64,000 nt of DNA from Sinomonas sp. R1AF57. Its GTDB lineage: Bacteria; Actinomycetota; Actinomycetes; Actinomycetales; Micrococcaceae. The first letter of the stretch is position 1; the number at the start of each line of letters is the position of its first letter. The stretch spans positions 2,832,105-2,896,104 of the forward strand of contig NZ_CP022463.1 in assembly GCF_002224485.1 (NCBI RefSeq), written 5' to 3'. Positions 26,398 to 34,844 of the stretch are shown here, piece after piece. Under the pieces are notes generated by a model. It was not told the DNA's origin and ran no database searches. It saw only the letters and a list, made by a program, of their open reading frames with translations. A program made the translations under genes and the position numbers.

Positions 26398-27084
26398 ATG
26401 GGCGAGGCAACTCTGAGCGAGCTTCTGGGCATCTGGGTCGAGGGATGGGCTTCGACGCGCCACTACCCGGTGGGAGACGTGGATGCCTTCAAGGCAGTGC
26501 AGCTCCTCGACAAGTCCGGGGACTGGGAGGTCTTCGCTGCAAACCCGAGCGATGACGAGTTCGCCCGTCTCGCAGCGTTCGTGAAGGACTCCGCGCCGCG
26601 CCTGCTGACGGTCCTCACCGACGACCACGCGGCCTACCGCTCCCTCGCTGAGAAGCACGGCCTCGCGGTCCTCGCCGCGGACCAGGAGCTCATGATCATG
26701 GACTTCGAGGGCAAGGACGTCGAAGAGCCGTGGCTCAACGACGACGAGCTGAAGCTGACCACGGACCTCGAGGACCACAGTGCGACGGTCACAGTGGGGA
26801 CAGTGGACGGGACTCTGGCGGCCCGCGGACATGTCGCGGTCACCCAGGGCTACGCCGTCTTCGACCGGATCGTCACGGAGCCGAACTTCCGCCGCCGCGG
26901 CCTCGGAAGCTTCGTGATGCGCGCGCTCACCGCCGCCGTGAGCGAGCACGATCTCGAGCAGGGGCTCCTGATCGCCTCCACCGACGGCCAGCACCTGTAC
27001 CACCACCTCGGGTGGAGCGACATCTCCGGGGTGCTCATGCTCGCCAACCCCGGCACCACGAAGGGCGGGTCGCTCAGCGACTGA
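26398..27084 (+). CDS. GNAT-family N-acetyltransferase
   Basis: A 228-residue protein. The N-terminal ~110 residues are an uncharacterised domain (LGIWVEGWASTRHYPVGDVD). The C-terminal ~110 are a GNAT fold with acetyl-CoA-binding motif A: VTEPNFRRRGLGSFVMRALT, preceded by GHVAVTQGYAVFDRI and followed by QHLYHHLGWSD. Acceptor unknown. In-frame ATGs at 26386, 26392 and 26398 compete; I prefer 26398 because TATGGT (26385-26390) lies seven bases before it, the leaderless spacing used elsewhere here, and no ribosome site is visible. Confidence 0.82.
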   Translation: MGEATLSELLGIWVEGWASTRHYPVGDVDAFKAVQLLDKSGDWEVFAANPSDDEFARLAAFVKDSAPRLLTVLTDDHAAYRSLAEKHGLAVLAADQELMIMDFEGKDVEEPWLNDDELKLTTDLEDHSATVTVGTVDGTLAARGHVAVTQGYAVFDRIVTEPNFRRRGLGSFVMRALTAAVSEHDLEQGLLIASTDGQHLYHHLGWSDISGVLMLANPGTTKGGSLSD

Positions 27085-27141
27085 CCTCGGGCGCTGCAGC
27101 GCTCCCCGACGCTCTCCAGCCGAGGCTGGCAGAATGCTCGG

Positions 27142-29532
27142 GTGGCAGCGCTTGACTCCCTCGTGACCCTCCTCGGCTTCTCAGCCGATCCTGACCAACT
27201 GCGCCACCTCCGCGTCCTGCCTGCCCGCAGCGCCCAGTTCGCGCCGTGGCCGCAGTGGGCCCATCCCGACCTCATCGAGGCCTACCGCACCCTGGGCATC
27301 CACGAGCCGTACACCCATCAGGTCGCCGCGGCGGATCTCGCCCATGGCGGCACCCACGTCGTCCTCGCCACCGGCACCGCCTCCGGGAAGTCTCTTGCCT
27401 ACCAGCTGCCCGCCCTGGACGCCGTCCACCGGTCCGAACTGCGGACCGCCGCACATCCGGGCCGCCTTCACGACGACGGCGCCGTCGTGCTCTACCTGTC
27501 CCCCACGAAGGCGCTCGCGGCGGACCAGCTCGCCGCGATCCGGGCGCTTCGGCTCCCGACCGTCCGGGCGGAAACCTACGACGGCGATACGGAGCAGTCG
27601 GCAAGGAGGTGGATCCGCGAGCATGCGAATGTGGTCCTGGCCAACCCGGACATGCTGCACTTCGGGATCCTGCCCAATCACGCCTGGTGGTCCTCGTTCT
27701 TCCGCCGGCTCCGCTTCGTGGTGATCGACGAGGCGCACAGCTACCGCGGGGTCTTCGGCTCCCATGTGGCAAACCTGCTCCGCCGCCTGCGCCGGATCTG
27801 CCAGCACTACGGTTCCACCCCGACCTTCATCGGCGCCTCCGCCACGTCCGGCGACCCCGAGGCGTCGATGGGGCGGCTCGTCGGCGCCGAGGTCTGCGCC
27901 GTCACAGGGGACGGTTCTCCCCACGGCGCGACGGAGGTCGCCTTCTGGGAGCCGGCGCTGACCGAGGCGAAGGGAGAGAACGGCGCCCCCCAGCGGCGCA
28001 CGGCGATCGCCGAAACAGCGGACCTCCTCGCGAACCTGGTCTCCGCGCGGGTGCGGACAATCGCGTTCATCAAGTCCCGCCGCGGAGCCGAGTCGATCTC
28101 GTCGATCGCGCAGCGGCACCTGGACGATGTGGACCCGAGCCTCCCGGGCCGTGTGGCGGCCTACCGGTCCGGATACCTGCCGGAGGAGCGCCGGGAGCTG
28201 GAGCGTCGGCTCCGCTCGGGGGAGCTCCTCGGTGTCGCCAGCACGTCGGCGCTCGAACTCGGCATCGACATCTCGGGGCTCGACGCCGTGCTCGTCGCAG
28301 GGTGGCCGGGGACCCGCGCGTCGTTCTTCCAGCAGATCGGCCGGGCCGGCCGTTCGGGCCAGGAGGCGCTTGCCGCGTTTGTCGCCAGCGACGATCCGCT
28401 GGACACCTACTTCGTCAACCATCCGGAGGCCATCTTCGACACGTCGATCGAGGCGACCGTCCTCGATCCCTCCAACCCCTACGTCCTCGGGCCCCACCTG
28501 TGCGCAGCCGCGGCGGAGAAGCCGATCGGTCCGGCCGACCTGGCCCTGTTCGGCCCCGCCGCGGAGGGGCTCCTTGCCCAGCTCGAGGCCCAGGGCTACC
28601 TCCGCCGCCGACCGTCCGGCTGGTTCTGGACCCACCCGGAAAGCGCGGCGGCGATGGTCAGCCTGCGCGCAGACGGGGGTGGCCCGGTGAGCATCATCGA
28701 GGCGGAGACCGGGCTGCTGCTGGGTTCGATGGACTCGCCTCAGACCCACTACCAGGCCCACGAGGGCGCGATCTACGTCCATCAGGGCGCGAGCTACCTC
28801 GTGCGCGAGCTCAACGAGGCGGAGCACTGCGTGGTGGTCGAGAGGGTGAACCCCGACTACTACACGACGGCGCGCGACATCACGACCGTCGAGGTGATCA
28901 GCGAGCTCCGTGCGGAGCAGTGGGGCCCGGTGGGCGTCCACTTCGGCGAGGTCAGGGTGACGACTCAGGTGGTCTCCTTCCAGCGCAAGGCGCTCGTCTC
29001 GAATGAGGTCTTGGGCGAGGAGCCCCTGGACCTCGGCGCGCGCGACCTGTTCACCAAGGCCGTCTGGCTGACGGTCCCCGCGCCGACGATCGCCTCGGGC
29101 GGCCTGCTCGAGGCCCAGTTCCCCGGAGCCCTGCACGCAGCTGAACACGCCGCAATCGGTCTCCTCCCGCTGGTGGCGGCGAGCGACCGCTGGGACGTCG
29201 GCGGCGTCTCAACGGCTCTGCACGCCGACACCGAGCAGCCGACGATCTTCGTCTACGACGGGCACCCGGGCGGCGCCGGGTTCGCGGAGCGCGGGTACGA
29301 GAGGGTCCGGGAGTGGCTCACTGCGACCCGCGAGGCCATCGAGGGCTGTGAATGCGAGGCCGGGTGCCCCTCGTGCGTCCAGAGTCCCAAGTGCGGCAAC
29401 AAGAACAACCCCTTGGACAAGGCGGGGGCTGTATCCCTGCTCGGGACGATCCTCGCCCACTCGCGTCGCCCGGAGTCGTCCGCGCAGGCCACGCCCGCAG
29501 CAGGAAGGCCGGCAGGGGTAGATGCGCAGTAG
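27142..29532 (+). CDS. DEAD/DEAH-box helicase with DUF1998-type C-terminus (MrfA-like)
   Basis: A 796-residue SF2 helicase. Motifs in order: Walker A ATGTASGKSLAYQLP, Ia LYLSPTKALAADQL, DEAH box VVIDEAHSYRG, III GASATSGDP, IV RTIAFIKSRRGAE, V STSALELGIDISGLD, VI QQIGRAGRSGQ. The C-terminus has four close cysteines (CECEAGCPSCVQSPKCG), the zinc site seen in MrfA, a 3'-5' helicase for mitomycin-type DNA damage repair. The protein is probably a DNA repair helicase. The GTG start at 27142 follows CAGAAT by six bases. Confidence 0.9.
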   Translation: MAALDSLVTLLGFSADPDQLRHLRVLPARSAQFAPWPQWAHPDLIEAYRTLGIHEPYTHQVAAADLAHGGTHVVLATGTASGKSLAYQLPALDAVHRSELRTAAHPGRLHDDGAVVLYLSPTKALAADQLAAIRALRLPTVRAETYDGDTEQSARRWIREHANVVLANPDMLHFGILPNHAWWSSFFRRLRFVVIDEAHSYRGVFGSHVANLLRRLRRICQHYGSTPTFIGASATSGDPEASMGRLVGAEVCAVTGDGSPHGATEVAFWEPALTEAKGENGAPQRRTAIAETADLLANLVSARVRTIAFIKSRRGAESISSIAQRHLDDVDPSLPGRVAAYRSGYLPEERRELERRLRSGELLGVASTSALELGIDISGLDAVLVAGWPGTRASFFQQIGRAGRSGQEALAAFVASDDPLDTYFVNHPEAIFDTSIEATVLDPSNPYVLGPHLCAAAAEKPIGPADLALFGPAAEGLLAQLEAQGYLRRRPSGWFWTHPESAAAMVSLRADGGGPVSIIEAETGLLLGSMDSPQTHYQAHEGAIYVHQGASYLVRELNEAEHCVVVERVNPDYYTTARDITTVEVISELRAEQWGPVGVHFGEVRVTTQVVSFQRKALVSNEVLGEEPLDLGARDLFTKAVWLTVPAPTIASGGLLEAQFPGALHAAEHAAIGLLPLVAASDRWDVGGVSTALHADTEQPTIFVYDGHPGGAGFAERGYERVREWLTATREAIEGCECEAGCPSCVQSPKCGNKNNPLDKAGAVSLLGTILAHSRRPESSAQATPAAGRPAGVDAQ

Positions 29533-29602
29533 TAGGCCCCAGGAGTAGACGCGCGAGGTCGGTGCGCAGTGCAGATCCGCCGGGCCCTGCTGCCGCGCGT
29601 GC

Positions 29603-29983
29603 TCACGCCGGGGGGCCAGCTCTGGCGCGTCCGATCGCGGGCCCCCACGGCGCTCCGGTGGTGACCTGCACGACGACGCGCACGGTGCGTCCGGCGACCT
29701 CGACCTCGCACGAGGCAAGGCCTGCACCGTTGAGGGAAGCCACGGTCCCCGCGAGCTCACACGGATTCCCGCTGCGGAGGCCGCGTTCGGCGTCGGCCGC
29801 CGCGAGGGCCGCGAGGTCAGCGGCGGACGCCGCCTTGGCTGCCGAGGAGAGAGCCTGCGCCAGCGTCAGCACGGCCGCGCAGGCCGCGATCAGGAGCAGG
29901 CCCAGTCCGAGGGCAAGGACGGTGCCGGCGCCGCGCTCTCGTTCGGTTCCCCTCGGGCGCGTCCTTCCGAGCCAGCCCGTCAT
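29603..29983 (-). CDS. TadG/TadE-like minor pilin protein
   Basis: A 126-residue protein with one N-terminal hydrophobic helix after a basic stretch: ERGAGTVLALGLGLLLIAAC, then ALSSAAKAASAADLAALAAA, the typical actinobacterial Tad-locus helicase/secretion-neighbourhood form (Rv3654c-like). The rest, with one Cys pair (NPCELAG, LASCEVEV), would face outside. It is the last gene of the tad operon, 16 bases after the TadE gene. A pilus accessory or pseudopilin role is inferred from context. Confidence 0.78.
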   Translation of the reverse strand: MTGWLGRTRPRGTERERGAGTVLALGLGLLLIAACAAVLTLAQALSSAAKAASAADLAALAAADAERGLRSGNPCELAGTVASLNGAGLASCEVEVAGRTVRVVVQVTTGAPWGPAIGRARAGPPA

Positions 29984-29999
29984 GGGTACCCGGCCATGG

Positions 30000-30383
30000 T
30001 CATCGGGATCCCTCGAGGGCCAGGGTCGCCGAGGCCGCGACGCGCAGTCCGGCGGCCGCGGCGACCGGACCCGGCACGGCGGAGGAGACCCTGACGGTCA
30101 CCGTGCCCGCGCCTGGCTCAACGGTATGCTCCGCCTCCCCTCCCGCGATGCGGCGGACCTCCTGGGCCACTGCATCCGGATCGTCTCCTCGGGCAAGCGT
30201 CCTCGCCGCCGAACGGGCGGCCTCCTCGACGCGTATCTGCGCCACGCCGGCCGACACCGCTGCAAGCAGGAGGCCGAGGAGCAGAATGACCGCCGGGATG
30301 GCCACCGCGAATTCTGCGGTGACTGCTCCCCGGAGGGACGCCGGACCTTTCCCGCGCCTGACGTCCCTCGGGGTCCTGGTCAC
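30000..30383 (-). CDS. TadE-family pilus assembly protein
   Basis: A 127-residue protein with the TadE signature: basic start, RGAVTAEFAVAIPAVILLLG (the Glu five residues into the hydrophobic helix is typical of pilin-like proteins), VEEAARSAARTLARGDD, then a soluble exported domain. The GTG at 30383 overlaps the TGA of the DUF4244 gene (GTGA), so it is translationally coupled. Likely a minor pilin of the Flp/Tad pilus. Confidence 0.82.
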   Translation of the reverse strand: MTRTPRDVRRGKGPASLRGAVTAEFAVAIPAVILLLGLLLAAVSAGVAQIRVEEAARSAARTLARGDDPDAVAQEVRRIAGGEAEHTVEPGAGTVTVRVSSAVPGPVAAAAGLRVAASATLALEGSR

Positions 30384-30805
30384 GGCAGGGCGAGGGCCGC
30401 GCGGATGATGCCGAGCAGGAATCCGCGGACCTCGTCGCTGCGCATGATCACCACGAGCAGCCCTGCGAAGGCCACAGCGCCCAGAGTGGCGATCGCATAT
30501 TCTGCGGTCGCCATGCCGGCCTGCCCAGACATCCGCCGCGCGAGTCCGCGGGCCAGCCTCTGAAGCCTGGCCGACCAGCGACGGCGCACCGGCCGGCCGG
30601 AGCGGCGGGGAGCGCCGTCGGGGCGTCGTCTGCCCGTCGCCGGATACAGCTCGACGACCTGGGCGAGCCTTTCTGCGTGCACCGGGAGGGATGCGGAGCC
30701 CGCGAGCGGTTCCTTGGTCCGGATCGATTCTGAGCGCGGGAGTGCTTCTGGAGCCGGGCCGGCGCTGGGATCGAGCCAAGCGGCTGCCATCGCGGTGGTG
30801 GACAT
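30380..30805 (-). CDS. DUF4244 protein, probable Flp-type major pilin with long N-terminal extension
   Basis: A 141-residue protein. The C-terminal ~50 residues are the DUF4244 segment: GMATAEYAIATLGAVAFAGL, then LLVVIMRSDEVRGF, a class-IV pilin-like helix with the Glu-Tyr pair of Flp pilins. The first ~90 residues are basic and Pro/Arg-rich, far longer than a normal pilin leader. The start is firm: AAGGAGG lies five bases before the ATG. It sits between tadC and TadE and is the best candidate for the pilus subunit. Confidence 0.78.
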   Translation of the reverse strand: MSTTAMAAAWLDPSAGPAPEALPRSESIRTKEPLAGSASLPVHAERLAQVVELYPATGRRRPDGAPRRSGRPVRRRWSARLQRLARGLARRMSGQAGMATAEYAIATLGAVAFAGLLVVIMRSDEVRGFLLGIIRAALALP

Positions 30806-30918
30806 GGTTCCTCCTTGTGGGTGGGGTCCCTCCGACTGCTGTCGGAAGGAGGTGGCGTCGGGACGCCGCCTGCCGGGAAGCGGCAGGAGTCTTCGTGGCC
30901 GGTCAGCCGGGGCGTGGA

Positions 30919-31521
30919 TCAGGGGGAAGGAAGCATGGCGAGGAGGACGGGCACGACGCCGAGGCAGAGGAACGCCGGCAGCGAGCAGACGCCCAGGGGG
31001 ACGACCAGCCGGACTCCCAGAGCGGCGGCGCGGCGTTCAAGCTCGCGGTGCCGGCGCCGGCGGATCTGGCCTGCTCTTGAGAAGAGGAGCTCGGCCGATG
31101 GCGCGCCGGTCGCGGCGGCGAAATGCAGTGCGTCCCTGAGCTCACGGCCCGCCGCCGACATGTCCTGTCCCGAGGCCGGCCAGGCGTGCTCCCATGCGAC
31201 GCCGAGTTCGAGGGCGGCCGCCGCTCTCCCCAGGGCCTCTGACTCGGGACCGGGAATGCGTGCCGCGACTGCCAGCGCGCGCTGCAGACTCAGTCCCGCC
31301 TGGAGCATTGCCCCCAACAGCTCCAGGAGCAGCGGGACCTCGTCGGCGCCCGAGCGGACCGACGGCGCGCCCAGAAGACGGGTTCCCGCATCGCGCGCGG
31401 AAGACTGCCGCCCACGGGAGTCCGGTGGAAGATGCAGAGGGAGTCGGAAGGTGGCCCCGCGCAGCGCGAGTGAACTCCCCAGCACCCCAGCCAGGATGCC
31501 GACCGCCAGGAGGACGCTCAT
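30919..31521 (-). CDS. tadC: Type II secretion system F family protein (TadC-like)
   Basis: A 200-residue inner-membrane platform protein. N-terminal hydrophobic start (MSVLLAVGILAGVLGSSLAL), T2SF core VPLLLELLGAMLQAGLSLQR, then ELRDALHFAAATGAPSAEL, and a C-terminal TM (GVRLVVPLGVCSLPAFLCLG). ATG 31521 overlaps the tadB stop (ATGA). It works with TadB as the membrane base of the Tad pilus motor. A 110-bp gap with a small inverted repeat separates it from the pilin gene. Confidence 0.82.
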   Translation of the reverse strand: MSVLLAVGILAGVLGSSLALRGATFRLPLHLPPDSRGRQSSARDAGTRLLGAPSVRSGADEVPLLLELLGAMLQAGLSLQRALAVAARIPGPESEALGRAAAALELGVAWEHAWPASGQDMSAAGRELRDALHFAAATGAPSAELLFSRAGQIRRRRHRELERRAAALGVRLVVPLGVCSLPAFLCLGVVPVLLAMLPSP

Positions 31522-32393
31522 CGGGCCTCCGATGCGGAACGAACCAGCCGGGCTGACCACCAGCGCCCGGCAAGGGTGAGGATCGCGCCGAGCGAGAGGC
31601 ACGCGGCACCCACCGGCGTGGACAGCAGCACCCCGACGGGATCGGCTCCCATGAGGAACCCGAGACCGAGCCCTGCCACGGGGAGGACGCTCAGCACCTG
31701 CGCTGTGGCGCGGGGTCCGGCGAGGGCGACGGCGCGCGCGGCCGCCGCATCCGCGTCTGCCTCGAGGAGCGCAGCAAGCCTGTCGAGAACTCCTGCCAGC
31801 GGGCTGCCCGAGGCCTCCGCGGTCTCAATGCACGCTGCGACGCTGGTCCACGGTCCCTCCCACAGCGCACTGCCGCGGCTTCCCCGGCGCCGGCCAGCGG
31901 CCGCCGAACGGATCGCGTCGCCGACGGGTCGCCCGAGCTGCGCGGCGCGCGCAGCGGCCGAGAGGACGAACGCGGCCTCCCCCGCGGGCCCGTGCGCGCC
32001 CTCCGGGTCGGTGGCGCCACCCGACGCGCTCCGGCCCGCCCGCGGTCCCCGTTCCTCGCTGGATCCCGGACCGGCGTGGCTTGCCGCGGCCTGGTGCCAC
32101 ATCTGGACGGGGCTGCGGCCGGCCCGGAGGAGCGCCGAGAGCTCGGCCACGAGGATCGCGACGCTCTGGAGTTCCTCCGCGGGACTCGCATGCCGCCTGC
32201 CGCGCCACGGGGCCCGACCCGTGGCAACGGACACCGGGACTCCCCTCCGCCTCCCCGCTGCCCCTCCGACGGCGCCATCGGCGGACCGCAGGGGCTTCCG
32301 CAGACATGCCGCTCCCGCACGGTGCTGCGCGAGCACGGCCCCCGCGAACAGGCCTATCGTGACCGCAGCGGAGGCACCCCAGTCGCCGCTCAT
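31518..32393 (-). CDS. tadB: Type II secretion system F family protein (TadB-like)
   Basis: A 291-residue platform protein. Short hydrophobic start (SAAVTIGLFAGAVLA), T2SF domain AEELQSVAILVAELSALLRA GRSPVQMW, SVAACIETAEASGSPLAGVL and C-terminal TMs (VLSVLPVAGLGLGFLMG, GAACLSLGAILTLAG). A Ser/Gly-rich linker (~100-135) interrupts the first T2SF half. It overlaps tadA and tadC by 4 bp each, so the operon is tightly coupled. Confidence 0.82.
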   Translation of the reverse strand: MSGDWGASAAVTIGLFAGAVLAQHRAGAACLRKPLRSADGAVGGAAGRRRGVPVSVATGRAPWRGRRHASPAEELQSVAILVAELSALLRAGRSPVQMWHQAAASHAGPGSSEERGPRAGRSASGGATDPEGAHGPAGEAAFVLSAAARAAQLGRPVGDAIRSAAAGRRRGSRGSALWEGPWTSVAACIETAEASGSPLAGVLDRLAALLEADADAAAARAVALAGPRATAQVLSVLPVAGLGLGFLMGADPVGVLLSTPVGAACLSLGAILTLAGRWWSARLVRSASEAR

Positions 32394-33574
32394 GCCCCCG
32401 TCTCCCGTCCGAGGCCCGCTCCGGTCAGCGCAGCGAGCGCCGGCCATCCCGGTCCGCGCCCGCACGACCGAGACTCCCCGGGTGGCCGGACGAGGGCGTC
32501 CTCGATGACGAGCACCCCGCCCTGTTCGCGGACTGCCGCGATGCTCGCGACCCTCCGGCCCGCCGCGCTGCGCTCGAGGTGGACCACGGCGTCGAGTGCG
32601 CTGGCGGCCTGCAGGGCCGTTGCCTCGGGGCCGAGCCCCGCGAGAGCGCCGAGCGCTGCGAGCCTGGCCACGACGGACCGGGCCGTGTTCGCATGGATCG
32701 TGCCAGCGCCGCTGTGGCCGGTGTTCAGGGCAGCAAGCAGCTCGCGGACCTCCGCACCCCGGCACTCGCCCACCACGAGCCAGTCCGGCCGCATCCGCAG
32801 CGCCTGCCGGACGAGGTCGGCGAGGTCCACGCTCCCGGCCCCCTCGACGTTGCCGTGGCGCGCCTCCAGGGTGACGGCGTGATCGTGGTTGGGGGCCAGT
32901 TCTGCTGCGTCCTCGATCAGGACGATGCGCCCGCTCTGGGGGACAAGTCCCAAGAGGGTGCTCAGCAGTGTTGTCTTCCCCGACCCGGTGGCACCGCTGA
33001 CGAGGAAGCTGCACCGCTGCTCGACCAGGGCCTCGAGGACCAGCCGTTGGTCAGGCAGGACGGTGCCCGCATCGACGAGTTCGTCGAGGGTCAGGCTGCG
33101 TTCCCGCCGGATGCGCACGGACAGGAGCGTCCCACCGGTGGAGACGGGCGGCAGGACTGCGTGGACCCGGTATCCTTCGGGAAGCCGGACATCCACGCAC
33201 GGGCAGCTCTCGTCCAGTCGGCGTCCAGCAGCGGCCACGAGGCGTACGGCCAGCGAGCGCACCGCGTCCTCGGACGGGAACGAGACGCGGCTCCGTTCCA
33301 GACCGCGTCCCTGGTCGAACCAGACGTCGTCCGGGGCATTGACGAAGATGTCCGTCACTGCGGGGTCGTTGGCGAGGACCTGCAGCGGGCCCAGTCCGCG
33401 CAGCTCCGCGGAGATGAGCTCGACGGCGGCAAGCGCACCGGCCGTCCCCAGCAGCCGGCCGCTGTCGTGGACGGCTGCCGCGATGCGCGCCGTCGTCACC
33501 GGACCCGGCTCCGACAGGACGGTCCGGCGCACGGAGTCGAGGAGGTCGCGGTCGATGACCCGCTGCACCCTCAT
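32390..33574 (-). CDS. tadA: TadA-family secretion ATPase (CpaF-like)
   Basis: A 394-residue hexameric ATPase that powers pilus assembly. N-terminal domain with GLGPLQVLANDPAVTDIFVN; core with SFLVSGATGSGKTTLLSTLL (Walker A), IVLIEDAAELAPNHDHAVTL (Asp box), LRMRPDWLVVGECRGAEVRE (Walker B) and GHSGAGTIHANTARSVVARL (His box). ATG 33574 overlaps the ssd stop (ATGA). The upstream stretch in the same frame is low-complexity and not part of the gene. Confidence 0.92.
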   Translation of the reverse strand: MRVQRVIDRDLLDSVRRTVLSEPGPVTTARIAAAVHDSGRLLGTAGALAAVELISAELRGLGPLQVLANDPAVTDIFVNAPDDVWFDQGRGLERSRVSFPSEDAVRSLAVRLVAAAGRRLDESCPCVDVRLPEGYRVHAVLPPVSTGGTLLSVRIRRERSLTLDELVDAGTVLPDQRLVLEALVEQRCSFLVSGATGSGKTTLLSTLLGLVPQSGRIVLIEDAAELAPNHDHAVTLEARHGNVEGAGSVDLADLVRQALRMRPDWLVVGECRGAEVRELLAALNTGHSGAGTIHANTARSVVARLAALGALAGLGPEATALQAASALDAVVHLERSAAGRRVASIAAVREQGGVLVIEDALVRPPGESRSCGRGPGWPALAALTGAGLGRETGA

Positions 33575-34722
33575 CGCCCGGCCCTCCGACCGCGTGAGGC
33601 CAGCCTCGCGCCCACGGCGAGCGCCTCGCCGTCGTCCATGGGCAGGTGAGCTCCGTCCAGCACCGTGCCCGCGAGCCGGCGGAAGGCCCGGAGCCGGGAG
33701 AATTCGAGGAGGCGCCCTGCCTCCGCCGCGACGGGGATGCCGCGGACGTGCGGCACCGTGCCGACCAGCGGGCAGTCGACCGCCTCGGCGAGCTGCTCCG
33801 CATCGATTCCCTCGGCGGGGCGTCCCCTCACCAGGGCTCCCACCGGCACCGGCGGCAGCTCGTGGAGAAGCTGCGCCGCGGACAGCGCGCCGCCCAGACG
33901 GCCCGGGACGACGACGAGGAGACGGTCGCACGCCCATGCGAAGTCCTCCAGTCCTTCCCGTCCCCGACCGACGTCCGCGACCACGAGGTCGAACGCGGAC
34001 CGCGCTGCTTCGATTGCCCCCGACACCGCCGCGGCGCCGATCCTCGCTGCCCGCTGGGAGCTCGCTGGCCAGGACAGAAGTCCGACGCCCCTGACACGGG
34101 GGAGGGCCGAACGGAGCTGCTCCGGGTTGATCGTCCCGCTCGCTGAGATCAGATCCGGCCAGTGAAGCCCTTCGGCGCCGCGCTCGCTCACCGACGCCTC
34201 AAGGCCCCCCGCCAAGCGGTCCCCGTCGACGAGGAGGACGGAAGCGCCGTCGAGCGCGGCGGCCCCGGCGATCAGAGCCGCGGCGGTGCTCGCCCCCGCT
34301 CCCCCACAGCCGCCCACCACGCCCACGACGGACCCCGATGACCGGTCCGATCCGCGGCGTCCCAGGAACTCGACCAGCCACTCGGCGGCCTCGGGCAGCT
34401 CCGCCACGTGGTCGACGCCCAGATCCGCCGCGCGCTGCCAGAGTAGGCCGCGGTCGGACCCGCGCCCGACAAGGACCGCGGCATCCCTGCGCTGCGGCGG
34501 AAGTTCCACCACGTCGGCACCCACGAGCACCAGGTCGGCTCGGGACCAGAGCGCCGCAGCCTCCCCCGCGGACGACGCCGCCTCGAACGCCGCGCCCGCA
34601 ACCGCCGCAGCCCGCGCGCAGTCCTCCCTCAGGCCCTCGTCGGCGGTGATGCAGCACACCGCTGCGGCGGTGCCGGGGACCCATCCGCCCGCTTCCGGCC
34701 TGCCCTGCTCTTGCCTGTCCAT
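33571..34722 (-). CDS. ssd: Septum site-determining/TadZ-like protein (Ssd)
   Basis: A 383-residue MinD/ParA-type protein. Residues ~25-115 are a receiver-like domain without a phospho-Asp signature. The ATPase domain has a deviant P-loop, GVVGGCGGAGASTAAALIAG, lacking the Lys of true Walker A, then ASVLLVDGDRLAGGLE and FDLVVADVGRGREGLEDFAW. In mycobacteria Ssd heads the tad cluster and affects division. TadZ relatives localise the pilus to the pole. First gene of this operon; the ATG at 34722 lies 122 bp from the divergent polymerase gene. Confidence 0.82.
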   Translation of the reverse strand: MDRQEQGRPEAGGWVPGTAAAVCCITADEGLREDCARAAAVAGAAFEAASSAGEAAALWSRADLVLVGADVVELPPQRRDAAVLVGRGSDRGLLWQRAADLGVDHVAELPEAAEWLVEFLGRRGSDRSSGSVVGVVGGCGGAGASTAAALIAGAAALDGASVLLVDGDRLAGGLEASVSERGAEGLHWPDLISASGTINPEQLRSALPRVRGVGLLSWPASSQRAARIGAAAVSGAIEAARSAFDLVVADVGRGREGLEDFAWACDRLLVVVPGRLGGALSAAQLLHELPPVPVGALVRGRPAEGIDAEQLAEAVDCPLVGTVPHVRGIPVAAEAGRLLEFSRLRAFRRLAGTVLDGAHLPMDDGEALAVGARLASRGRRAGR

Positions 34723-34844
34723 GCCCCCAGCCTCACGAGGCAACGCGACCACTGGAAGCTGGGCTGCGCCTATGTGGACAACACGCCCCGACCCCCGCCT
34801 GTGGAGGAGTAAAGGGGCGGCTGATCGCGGGGAAGAATGGACGG

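Noticed and set aside
32390..33937. Extended TadA of 515 residues starting upstream of 33574
   Set aside because: The extra N-terminal residues are Arg/Pro/Gly-rich and lie inside ssd in another frame. The ATGA overlap at 33571-33574 marks the true start.
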